NCBI GenBank assembly: GCA_964058805.1
Contig: CAXKVV010002149.1
Location: forward strand, 310,001-374,000
DNA length: 64,000 bases
Direction: 5' to 3'
Origin: Schoenoplectus triqueter
Taxonomy: Eukaryota > Streptophyta > Magnoliopsida > Poales > Cyperaceae
Shown here: piece by piece, positions 26,531-36,500 of the stretch
How the letters are laid out: each line of letters starts with the position of its first letter
Position numbering within the stretch: the stretch's first letter is position 1
Made by a program: the position numbers and the translations under genes
The notes under the pieces: generated by a model
Told to the model about the DNA's origin: nothing
Seen by the model: only the letters and a program-made list of their open reading frames with translations
Database searches by the model: none

Positions 26531-26654
26531 AATAATAATGGAAGATATTACATAATAGACTTTGTGCATTTTAGAAATGAATAAACATGCTCACATAAGG
26601 AGTGTAGAGCCACGTAAGAATATTTGCACACATGATATAACATTTAGAATGATT

Positions 26655-27139
26655 AGTCAAGACGAGAACACCTTGACGTAGGATGATTAAGGCTTCGATA
26701 GCAATATGAAGAAGATACGTTGAGACAAGAACATCTTGACGTGAGATGATTAAGGCTTTAATAGCAATACAAGAAGATATGTCGAGACAAGAACATCTTG
26801 ACGCTTAATGAAGAATAACAAGATACGTTGAAACAAGAACATCTTGACGAGAGATGAATAAGGCTTTGATAGCAACATGAAGGAACATGTCGAGACAAGA
26901 ACATCTTGACACTTGATGAAGAATAACCAGAGCTATGATACTAACATGGAGATGTATGTCGACTCTGAAGAAGAAGAACATTACGATGTCCTAGATAGGT
27001 GACATCTTAATGACTCGCTGCCATGAGCAAGTAACTCATGATTGAATACGCTCACACAAGGGGTGTAGGGCAACATAGTAATTTTGCACAAGTAATGCAA
27101 CACGTAGAATGATTAGTTGAGACAAGAACATCTCGACGC
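26655..27139. repeat. imperfect tandem repeats around ACAAGAACATCTTGACG
   Basis: Six units of roughly 50-70 bp each contain GAGACAAGAACATCTTGACG or a close variant (26655, 26719, 26781, 26829, 26891 and 27118 region), with spacers such as GATGATTAAGGCTTYGATAG. The core holds the inverted repeat CAAGA-ACA-TCTTG. Repeated in the 3' LTR at +16147. Confidence 0.75.
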
Positions 27140-27323
27140 TCGCTGAAGAATGACCAAAGCTACGACATCAGCATGGAGAGATATGTCGACTTTGAAGAAG
27201 AAGAACATTACGATGTCCGAGCAAAGTGACATCTTAATGACTCAGTGTCATGAACAAGTAATTCATGACCATTTGAGCTGGCAAGACTGAACTTGTCTCC
27301 TGGCTCATTTCCCGAGACTGTGA

Positions 27324-27866
27324 GATTGAATCGGTCTGTAGGTAGATTCATCCACAAAACAGTGAATGTGAACCGTTCTGTAGGTAGGTTCCTTCACTAA
27401 CACATGTCTCAATGTTGAACTGGCCCAGCGCTTCAGGTTTGACATTGTGTGCAATTGTGTTTCCTAGGTTTATGAATCGGCTTAGTGCTTCGAATTCATG
27501 ATCTAGAAGATCGGTGAGAAGAAATACGTGGGCCATATCCACCCTTCTCCTGATTCACCAACCTCAAGATCAACCGGCTCAGCGCTTCGAGTTGTATTTT
27601 GTGTGATTGGTTGTTGACTAGTTAAGATTGAACCGATCTGTTTGTAGGTTTATCTTCTAGATCAACGGAGGTCGAGTCGTTCTGTATGTAGACTCACCTC
27701 AAGCCCCCTATGAAGAGATTAACCTGGTCTGTAGGTAAGGTTACATCTCGAGGTGGCATGGACTGAACCGATCTATTTGTAGGTTCGTCCTCCATAGGAC
27801 AAAACCGATCTGTTTGTAGGTTTGTCTTCCATAGATTGAACCGATCTGTTTGTAGGTTCATCTTCC
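27324..27866. repeat. imperfect tandem repeats around GAACCGATCTGTTTGTAGG
   Basis: At least eight units of about 30-60 bp carry variants of GATTGAACCGATCTGTTTG followed by TAGGTTCATC. Three of the six differences between the two LTRs lie in or beside this block (27608, 27775, 27810), two of them within the repeated core. Confidence 0.75.
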
Positions 27867-27892
27867 GTAGACCCCTTTTTATGAAATTAGAC

Positions 27893-28263
27893 GACCACTT
27901 GACCATCTTTTAACTATACTATTTGCTTCTCTCTTTCAAAGATCCAGAGGTGCCTCGAGGTTCGTAGCCCAGGGTAATTAACGGTGGGGGCTTGCGCCCA
28001 CCGGAATCTACAAGAACTCACAATCACTAAAAACCCCCTGAATGTGCATCCAAATATCTCTAAACGGCAGAATCGGCCGACACCCAGCAGATGCACGCTC
28101 GGGAGGGATCTCCGTGTCCTTCTTCCGCAACCCATCGCCCGGCGGCGGTGCGGAGCGCGCGAAAAAGGGTCGCACAGGATCTGGCACGCCCAGTGGGACC
28201 TAGATTCTCCTCTTATCTCTGAAAGAGAGAGGCAAATAGAATAGTTAAAGGATACAAGTGGTC
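27893..28263 (+). other. long inverted repeat enclosing the LTR end and primer-binding site
   Basis: Segment 27893-27943 (starts GACCACTTG, ends TTTCAAAGAT) is complementary to 28215-28263 (starts ATCTCTGAAAGAGAGAGGC, ends CAAGTGGTC). About 45 of 50 positions pair, counting two G-U wobbles, with one 2-nt bulge. The loop of about 270 nt holds the end of the LTR, the CA terminus and the primer-binding site. The right arm exists only in the internal region, so this fold is specific to the 5' end of genomic RNA. Confidence 0.75.
28182..28199 (+). promoter_or_regulatory. primer-binding-site candidate
   Basis: TGGCACGCCCAGTGGGAC starts five bases after the 5' LTR. It begins with TGG, complementary to the universal CCA end of a tRNA, and sits where minus-strand priming occurs in LTR elements. 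I did not assign the tRNA. Confidence 0.65.
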
Positions 28264-28317
28264 TTCTATGCGCTAAAAATGACTAATGATTTTCAAGTGT
28301 TTTTGTTTTTGTAGGAA

Positions 28318-28929
28318 ATGGCATTCTTCGGAAACTTCAACCTCGCTCCCTACACCGTCACTCCTGCACAGAGCCCAGAGGGCAAGCTTTTCATGTTCTT
28401 CGGGACTATCCCGCAAGAACTCACCATCTACGGCCCAGCTCCAGTGGCCACGATCACTCCCGCGACCGTCCGGATCTCCATCCCGGACGAGGAGGAGGAC
28501 TCGATCACCCTGACTCCCAAGGGCATCTCCAATAACGTCATGGCCTCTCCTACTACCTCCCCAAAGAGGAGAAGGCGACCGTCCAAGAAGACAGCCCCAA
28601 AGGTCGCAGCCCAAACTGCCCGCAACTCTCAAGCATCCAGGAAGAGGGCCCTGGATGCATACCAGAACCAGCTGGTGGCTAGGCCAGCTATCCCAGTCTC
28701 CAACAAATTCACGGCACTCCGTATAGTGGCCAAGAACTCGGCCACAGGCCAGCTCCGCCAGGCATGGGAGGTGCCTAAGCCCACACCTCGCCCAACTCAA
28801 AAGCCTCAGCGCCGCCAGGACAAGTCTCAAGCCCCTGCAGAAGCCATCTATAAGGCTCACAGGGCCCTCAAACAGAGGAAGAGCGTTAGAAACGCTAGGT
28901 CAAGACAATTCGTCTCCCGCTCCCAGTAA
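28318..28929 (+). CDS. 203-aa basic proline-rich ORF of unknown function, first ORF of the element
   Basis: This ORF starts at the first ATG after a strong splice acceptor (AAATGGC context, good for plants). The protein begins with a hydrophobic stretch (MAFFGNFNLAPYTV), has an acidic patch around residues 57-62 (DEEED) and a nuclear-localisation-like cluster at 82-95 (PKRRRRPSKKTAPK). The C-terminal half is rich in Lys, Arg, Pro and Gln. No capsid major-homology region, CCHC zinc knuckle or protease DTG motif is visible, so I cannot call it gag. It could be the extra ORF that some Tat elements carry upstream of gag, or the N-terminal remnant of a gag joined to RT by a deletion. Its last 31 bases overlap the open pol frame in another phase. 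Confidence 0.55.
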   Translation: MAFFGNFNLAPYTVTPAQSPEGKLFMFFGTIPQELTIYGPAPVATITPATVRISIPDEEEDSITLTPKGISNNVMASPTTSPKRRRRPSKKTAPKVAAQTARNSQASRKRALDAYQNQLVARPAIPVSNKFTALRIVAKNSATGQLRQAWEVPKPTPRPTQKPQRRQDKSQAPAEAIYKAHRALKQRKSVRNARSRQFVSRSQ

Positions 28930-31847
28930 TCGAAATCATAATTGACCATACATCCTCCTATGAAGTTTTCTCCTTCATGGACGGTTATGCGGGCTATAAT
29001 CAAATTAAAATGGCGCCAGAAGATGAAAGGCACACAGCCTTCCGCACGCCGATTGGCATCTATTGTTATAAAGTCATGCCGTTTGGGCTCAAAAATACGG
29101 GTGCCACCTACCAACGGGCGATGACGAAGATATTCGACGATCTGATCCACAAGATAGTAGAGTGCTACGTGGACGACCTAGTCATCAAAGCCATGTCATA
29201 TGAAGAACACCTCCAATATCTTGAGGTCGTTTTCAACCGCCTGAGAGAACATGCGCTCAAATTAAACCCGTTGAAATGCGCATTCATGGTATCATCTGGT
29301 AAATTTCTAGGGTTTGTGGTACGCCACAGGGGAATTGAAATAGACCCAGGCAAGATCAAAGCAATAACTGAACTATCCCCGCCGAAGAATTTAAAACAAT
29401 TGCGATCTTTGCAAGGGCAATTGGCGTACATTAGGCGGTTTATAGCCAACCTATCGGGTAAAATCCAACCCTTCACCCGGCTAACTAAGAAGAATATCCC
29501 GTTTAAATGGGATGGCGAGTGCCAGCGAGCCTTCGAAGAAATCAAGGCATATCTACTCAACCCTCCAGTATTGGCGGCGCCCATACCCGGGAAGGAACTT
29601 ATCCTGTATACGACCGCCCTAGATGGATCCTTAGGAGCCCTATTGGCCCAAGAAAACCAGGATGGTAATCAAAATGCGCTATATTACTTAAGTCGCATGA
29701 TGGTAGGGGCAGAACACGGGTATTCACCGATTGAGAAGCATTGTTTAGCCCTAATCTTCGCGGTGAAGAAATTGAGGCACTACATGCTAGCCCACAAAAT
29801 CATTTTAATATCTAAGGTGGACCCTCTCAAGTATCTGATGACTCGGCCAATGTTGACGGGTAGGCTGGCCAAATGGGCGATCATTCTTACCGAGTTTGAC
29901 ATCACATATACACCGCAAAAGGCGATCAAGGGGCAGGCGCTAGCAGATTTCCTGGCTGCACACCCGATTCAAGATGACTCCCCATTAAAATGTGACTTTC
30001 CCGATGAAGAAACTCTACATGTTGAAGAAGGAAGTCCTATATGGGAGATGTACTTTGATGGTGCCTCGTCGATCAAGCCGATCGCGGGCCCGGGAGTCCC
30101 AACTGTGCGAGCTGGCGCAGGACTAGTCTTCGTAACCCCGGAAGGCGGGATAATACGACATTCTCTGGCTTTAACTGAACCATGCACAAATAATGAAGCA
30201 GAGTATGAGGCGCTTATCGCCGGGCTAGAGCTATCACTGGAGCTAGAGATCAAGGCTGTACGCATCTTTGGAGACTCACAGCTGATCATAAACCAAATAA
30301 TTGGTGAATACAAGGTCCTAAAGCCGGAACTAATACAATATCACCAGAAGGCCATGAAATTAATGAAGAAAATCCCGTACGTGTCCATTGAGAAGGTCAC
30401 GAGGGCCGTGAACGGTGAAGCAGATGCGTTGGCCAAACTCGCCAAGGAGCTGGGTGAACCAACAAAACCGGAAATCCACATCATCGTCCGCAATAGAAGG
30501 CCATTATCATTGTGTCAGACGATAGATAATACGAATAATGAAAATACTGGGCTAGAAAAGATGGAATGCCAAGAAACAATGATAACTGAAGACGATGATT
30601 GGAGACAGCCGTTCATTGAATATTTCCGGCATGGCACCCTTCCCAAAGATAAAAGGATGGCCGATAAAATAAGAAAGCGGGTACTACGGTATGCATATGT
30701 GGGCAATACGCTATACCGGAGGTCTTATGATCAGTTATGGCTAAGATGTGTATCAGGGCCTGAAACCGAGCAGGTTATGAGAGAAGTTCATTCCGGACTA
30801 TGCGGAGCACATCAGTCTGGGCCGAAAATGAAGTTGAAAATCAAGCGAATGGGGTATTATTGGCCCACAATGGTGGCTGATTGTGAAGCTCACGCAAGGA
30901 AGTGCCGCATGTGCCAGATACACGGCCCTTTTATACATCAAGCGCCAAACCCGTTGCACCCCACGGTAGCATCCTGGCCATTTAATATGTGGGGCACAGA
31001 TATAGTAGGGCCCATAGACCCTCCTACGTCGAGAGGTCACCGGTTCATCCTGGCGGCGACAGATTACTTTACAAAATGGGCCGAGGCCGTCCCGCTTAAA
31101 GAAGTCAAAGCATCCGATGTGGTTAAGTTCTTCAAAACGCACATCCTCTACCGATTCGGCACACCACAACGAATAATATCTGATAATGGAACGGCCTTCA
31201 AGAACTCCAAAGTTTATGCCCTGGCGGAGCAATTCAACATTGATTGGAGATTCTCGTCCATTTATAACCCAAGAGCCAACGGCCTGGCCGAAGCCTTTAA
31301 CAAAACCCTAATCAATATCATGAAGAAGACCGTAGACGGCAACCAACGAGACTGGGATAATCGTCTACAGGAGGCATTATGGGCTTATCGGACCACGTAC
31401 CGAACACATACGCAAGCTACCCCGTATTCTCTGGCTTTTGGGGTTGAAGCCGTTCTCCCTCTTGAGGTGGAATTACCGTCATTGCGGGTGGCTATGCAAA
31501 ATGATATGACCATGGACGAATGCCAACAACTTAGATTGGACGAATTGGATGCCATGGACGAGAAAAGACTAATAGCCCAGCAGAACCTCGAAATATATCA
31601 GGCAAAAATGGCAAGGGCATATGATAAAATGGCGCGAGTCAGGGCATTTCAACAAGGGGAGCTTGTTCTTGTCCTTAAGAGGCCGATTATTGGCCGGCAC
31701 ATCGGCCCGAAATTCTCTCCGAACTGGGAAGGGCCATACGTAATTGAGAAGGTATACGGAGGCGGCGCATACCAACTCATAGACCATGAAGGTGAAAGGC
31801 CCATGCCACCGATTAATGGGCGATATCTGAAGAAGTACTACATCTAG
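28899..31847 (+). pseudogene. Ty3/gypsy Tat pol lacking gag, protease and the start of RT: RT-RNaseH-aRNaseH-integrase
   Basis: The frame is open from 28899, right after an in-frame TAG; the first ATG is at 28977 (956 codons, numbering used here). Codons before it still read as RT (LPLPVIEIIIDH then FSFMDGYAGYNQI), so the protein is cut inside RT and the true start is missing. RT keeps both catalytic motifs: D2 of MDGYAGYNQI and YVDD at 64-67. RNase H spans about 208-330. A second, archaeal-type RNase H, the Tat hallmark, spans 356-490 with D361 (FDGASS), E409, D433 (GDSQ) and D483. Integrase has the HHCC zinc finger (H605, H612, C643, C646), the core D675, D736, E772 with exactly 35 residues between the last two, and a C-terminal GPY-type module (FSPNWEGPYVI, about 913-923). 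There are no internal stops or frameshifts. Gag, protease and the RT fingers are absent. Confidence 0.93.
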
Positions 31848-32518
31848 CCCGGAGCGGGGCCAACCGAGTAGTATCTATTGTAAATAAATAAGGAGGGAAT
31901 AAGTGTTCGCTTACACACACGTGCACGAAACACAAACCCATGTTTAACCTCCACTTTTGCATAAAAATCCCAAAAACCCTACTTGTGCATCTGTAAATAA
32001 AATGCATCCAAAAATCCAAAACCACACAAACACATTTAGCCCTACAATAAAAATAAAAAATAGAATAAGAAAATTCAATGCCAAAACCACGCGAGAATGT
32101 AAGGCGAGAGCTTTGGTGTTTGGGCTCATAATACAAATACCACTGGGTTTGTCCATTTGATACAGAATAAACATAAAAAATGGGCAGGGTTTGCAGTTTG
32201 TCCCTCAAACTATCTGTTGCCCAATGACGAAAGTTGCTCATATTGGTCGCCCGCGGCGCAAGCCAAGGGATAGGTCGAGCAAATTGGTGGCTAGTATATA
32301 GTCGCTTCCGAGGGCATATGAATAAATAACTCTCGTACTATTAGTAACATGTATCACTAATAACAAAAATTTGCTCTCTTCTAATAAAATAAAAGGATAT
32401 ATATGTAAAACAATAAAAACCTATTTTCCTATTCATAATAAAAATAAATAATAATAAAAAAATAATAATAAAACCTTTTCAATAAGGGGTTGCCACCTTT
32501 GTCCCCGACACCATGAGT
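31848..32518. other. non-coding stretch between pol and the 240-bp tandem repeat
   Basis: About 670 bp after the pol stop. It is A-rich, with an (AATAAT)-like run at 32440-32472, and no ORF resembles a known protein. It is convergent space between pol on the plus strand and the antisense gene, so it may hold 3' ends of both transcripts; no clear signal decides this. Confidence 0.5.
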
Positions 32519-32998
32519 GTTATACAAAGCCAGGTTAAGTGCATTCATCCGTAAAAGCACCACACGCCCGAAGAGATGGTGTGTCATAATCCCACGACAT
32601 ATCATGGAGGGGTCAGATTAAGGGTTTACGCTTATACCCGACATTTCATGTTAAACAAAGCGGCTCGCTTAAAGAAGTGACTCAGGTCATGGAGAGCGGA
32701 CCTACCCGATGAAAGCCTGTCTCGCAGGGATGCGTGATGGATGTTTGAGGGTAGCCAAAATATAAAAAACCAGGTTGGGTACATTCATCCGCAAAAGTAC
32801 CACACGCCCAAGGAGGTGATCTGTTTCTAATCCCAAAATAGGTCATGGAGGGGTCAGACTAAGGGTTTATGCTTTTGCCCGACATTCAGTGTCAAATAAA
32901 GTAATTCGCTTAAAGAAGTGACTCAGGTCATGGAAGAGCGGATCTACCCGATGAAAGCCTGTCTCGCAGGGATGCGTGATGGATGTTTGAGGGTAGTA
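32519..32998. repeat. 240-bp direct tandem duplication
   Basis: Two adjacent copies (32519-32758 and 32759-32998) share AAGAAGTGACTCAGGTCATG, GATGAAAGCCTGTCTCGCAG and GGATGCGTGATGGATG at a spacing of 240-241 bp. They are roughly 85% alike by eye. No coding frame spans them. Confidence 0.85.
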
Positions 32999-33588
32999 CC
33001 CCCACAAAACAAATTGAGTGGAGATGAGTGAATGTGAGTTTCCACTTCCGCACGCAACGGTGCACAAATGAGGGGAGAGTGGGTGAGCTTCCACAAATAA
33101 ATGTCAATTAAATATACAAGGAGCATCCACAAAATGGTGTTATCAATTGCATCCATAATCCAATTGATACTGGTAAGTTTATCCATCAGTAATAAAGGGA
33201 TAAACGGGTTTATTCTGTACCCGGCCTAGAGGTCAATACAGACAAGTTCGGTATCCGTAAAATACCACGGTTACTAAGTTTTGTATTGCCATAAATAAAG
33301 AGAAATGATGTATAGAATCAATGTAATAGGATGTTGTAAGATTTTCCTTTTATTATGATTAGACGCTGCGAAAGAATGAAGCAGTTGTAATAGGGCGCTT
33401 TTGCAAATAAGATTGGAGGTGCACAGCATGAAGTCAATAAAATACTTCCTCGCGCTGCAGAGGAAGCAATGAAAGGATAATAATAAAGGCAAGCATCATC
33501 CACAACAAGAGATCAAAATGATAAATGTCAAGGCATCCTATATCAAGCATAGTAAAAGAAAAGGAGAAAGGAAAAATGAAAGTACAGT
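32999..33588. other. non-coding stretch downstream of the antisense gene
   Basis: About 590 bp between the tandem repeat and the stop codon of the minus-strand gene, presumably including its 3' UTR. TTTATT (AATAAA on the minus strand) occurs near 33348. Nothing else recognisable. Confidence 0.4.
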
Positions 33589-36500
33589 CTATGGGCCCAA
33601 AAAGCGGGACTCCAACTCTAATAGCACAGTACTAATAGTCTCCAAATGAACATGGAGAGAGTGCCTGTCCTCCTCGGAAGCTGCCTCGAAATCCAAAAAC
33701 TGAGCAAAGGCACTATCCCGAGCACTCGTGTGAATCTGCAGCTCTGGGAGACGTCCCGCTAGATGACGGGAAAAGCCCTCCACTGATGATCTATGGTCCT
33801 CTAGCTCCTGCACGAGCAGTCGAGCGGGCCCACCACTAACTCCCATGGAGCGGAGAGTGGCACAAGAGGAGAGCCGCTGAAGATAACGGAGTCGAGCAGC
33901 CTCCAAATGTCTACGCAGCTCATGAATCTCCAACTCGTGCTGATATACGAGAGAGCTCGCATCCTGGTAAATCCTGAGCAGCTCCTCACACCTCCTGGAA
34001 ATGAAAGTGCTCTCGAGACGAGGTGCAATGAGTAGAGCTGGCGCGATGGTATCCCGCATTAGCCTATACCAATCGAAAGAGAATCCACTGGGCAGAGAGT
34101 CCAGGATCTCGAAATCTAGCGGATAGCCCCCGAAGAAGGTGTCTCGGAGTGCATCCGCCAGCGCGGCCAAGGCGAGCTGCACATCCCTCGATGTAACATC
34201 TGCAAGTAAAATAAATGGGTTAGACAAATTATTATAACCAAAGAAGAAATAGAAGGAAGAGAAGATCTAACCTATCGCCTCGTCGCCTGAGACCGGCGGG
34301 ACTGAATCGGGGATAGGGATGTCGGTCGCCTCAGGAGGACCCGCAGGTGTACCAGACCCGGCTACAAAATAAAATGGAAAGCATAAATACATGAAAAATA
34401 AAATACGGGCAAATGACAAAGAAAATATAAGGTACCGGGAGAGGCATGAGGCTCGGCGAGACCCTCGCTAGCCGGAACCTCCATCTCTGGGCTGTCAAAT
34501 AGCTGCTCTACCAGCCAACTCTCATCCAACTCTGAGTCATAATCGACTGTAGCCCACTCAGTCGAGTCATCCACTCGAGTATCTGATGAGACTCCGCCAT
34601 CTATAGCCACGAGAGGCTGCCCACCGGGAGATGAAGAAGCATGAGATGGCCCTCCCTCGATCAGTAATGGCTCGTCGCCAGCGGGCTCGACGGCCAATGG
34701 ACTCCCCTGCTCTAAAGAAGCCTCCTCTGATCGTACAAGAGTGAGCACTGGCCCCAGAACCACATCGAATGAGTCGCCGTCTCCAGTGGGTACCAGCGAG
34801 ATCGACGGTGAAGCAGGGCCGTCGTGAAAGAAAGACTCCGAGCGGTGAGGAGATGCCATGTCATCGGCCTCAGGGTCTGTAAAATCTACGTGTAAGAATG
34901 AAAATACTAGTGCTTGCTGGCAACTAAGTATTAAATGAAGCACACGAACCTGCGACGGCAAGGTCAGTGCAGAACCCTGAAATGGCAGTGCTCGCAGGCG
35001 CCGATAGATCTGCTACGATGTCATCCTGAGCTACCTCTATAGGGGATGTATCACGAGCTGAAAAATAAACCCTAATCAGAGATGTAAATGAAGTGCGCCC
35101 GAGTAAAGATAGGCGAGTCAGTAAAGAAAATCACCCGGAGTGGGAGAAGGAAAAGAGGATGGAGAAGACGGCTGAGAGGCGCTGTCTCGATCTCTCCTTA
35201 TGGTAGCTGGAGCCGGTGGCTCGACATGTGGCTGAGAATGAACGTCAACTACTCGTGGACGAGGGACCGAGAACCCGGGCTCCGCGTGATCATACTCATA
35301 AGCCAGCTCTGAATCAAAAGAGAATTGGTCAAAATGAGATGAAGCTTATCGAAAAGAAATAACCTAAAGGGATAATGAAGTGTACCTGTGAGAATAGTCC
35401 TAACAGGAGCACGAGAAAACCGGCTATCTAAACCCTGAAAATCGACAGGCTCTGCGGCAATGGCCGGGAAAGGGCTGCGATCACGCGAAACGGTGCCATC
35501 TAATAGAGGCTGGCCATCTCGCGGACATGTACTCCGGACGACCACCGGAGGAGTATACGACTGGTAAGAGCGAATGGTCTCATAATACCACTGCTGATAA
35601 CGCCTCGTGAAGGTGGAAGTCCTAGAGGTGGATACCATCTGATAGCGAGTGCCCGTGCCTAGTCGGAAGAGGTGAGTGTAGCACCATCCGATACCCTCCA
35701 AATCGGCCGCCAGTGATATAGGGCGAAGAAGAGGCGCTGGAATATCCTGATCCAAGCCAAACTGATGTGCGCATCGATGTGGCGAATAGGGCTCAATGAA
35801 CGTATGATCGCCCAATCTGAGAGGAAGAAAGCCCTGACGAATACTGATCAGGTACTCCAAGTCAATAGGCCTGGCTCGGATGCTAGAAGAGTCAGAAGAG
35901 GGGACCCTGCTGTCAATCACCATCCTGTCAGCAACCCTAGCTGCCCCACGGGCCACTGACCTGTCTCGAGAGAAGCGCAGATGGTCTCGGCTCCTAAAGA
36001 ACCTATACCGAGCAGCCTCCGGAGTCAATGAAGCTGGCTGCACCCCAGCTAAGTCACTCAGTAAAGGTAGACGATCTCGTAGCGTGACCGCCATGCCGGG
36101 ATCATATGAGCCAGACCAATGCAAATGGAGCCATCCGCTAATCAGATGCCACGGGATCAGCTCCTGGCACTGTGAAGGACTACGAGATGAAGTCAAACCG
36201 CGGAGACACCTATAGATGTTGGCCAGTACAGGCACGGCCAAAGAAATCCTGTCGCCACGCGCGATCAGGCTCGCCATAATGAACACCGAAGGTCGAATGG
36301 TGTATGCGGGGGAGCTAGGCAATAAGAAATAGCAGATCCACCAAGAGATGAAAGCTGTCAAATAAGTCTCCCGATCCACGACATGTGAACACAGGGTATC
36401 CTGAGATGGGATAGGGCCGTCATGATGAATCTCGAGCCGACCTGTACCAAATGGATCTCTGGTGGAAGCCAAACCCGTAGGGCGAGTATGGACCCGATCG

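Larger units (their letters stand above)
21142..28176 (+). repeat. 5' LTR, 7035 bp
   Basis: Begins TGTTTACCCTTGAAAAG and ends AAAAAGGGTCGCACA. Contents in order: terminal palindrome; TATA box and hairpin; a cluster of GCCACRTGGC boxes; a second TATA box with a leader and splice donor; three copies of a structured 35-nt motif; a very AT-rich block with a TAA microsatellite; then two families of short tandem repeats. It has no protein-coding ORF above about 90 codons, and none of the short ones looks real. All positions in this LTR recur in the 3' LTR at +16147. Confidence 0.97.
24000..28314 (+). other. candidate leader intron from LTR to first ORF
   Basis: The donor AAAG|GTATGTAA at 23999/24000 is a consensus plant 5' splice site about 225 nt downstream of the second TATA box. 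The acceptor TTTTTGTTTTTGTAG|GAAATGG ends at 28314, three bases before the ATG of the first ORF. Splicing would remove the rest of the LTR, the primer-binding site and upstream ATGs, giving a short-leader mRNA. Leader and internal introns are known in some Tat elements (Ogre has one within gag-pol). This one is predicted from splice-site quality only. Confidence 0.4.

Noticed and set aside
28273..28860. 195-codon minus-strand ORF opposite the first ORF of the element
   Set aside because: It is a shadow of the plus-strand ORF's codon composition, with no domain and no splice or start context of its own.
28899..28929. Programmed frameshift joining the 203-aa ORF to pol
   Set aside because: The frames overlap by 31 nt but no slippery heptamer or downstream structure is evident. 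A deletion junction explains the overlap more simply.
28896..28976. An Ogre-type intron removing the missing gag-RT part
   Set aside because: Introns cannot account for absent sequence: gag, protease and the RT fingers are nowhere in the element, including both LTRs and the region after pol.
29165..31787. Several minus-strand ORFs of 63-144 codons within pol
   Set aside because: Shadows of a strongly supported pol frame.
35088..36215. Plus-strand ORFs within the PMD gene
   Set aside because: Antisense shadows of PMD exons 1 and 2.
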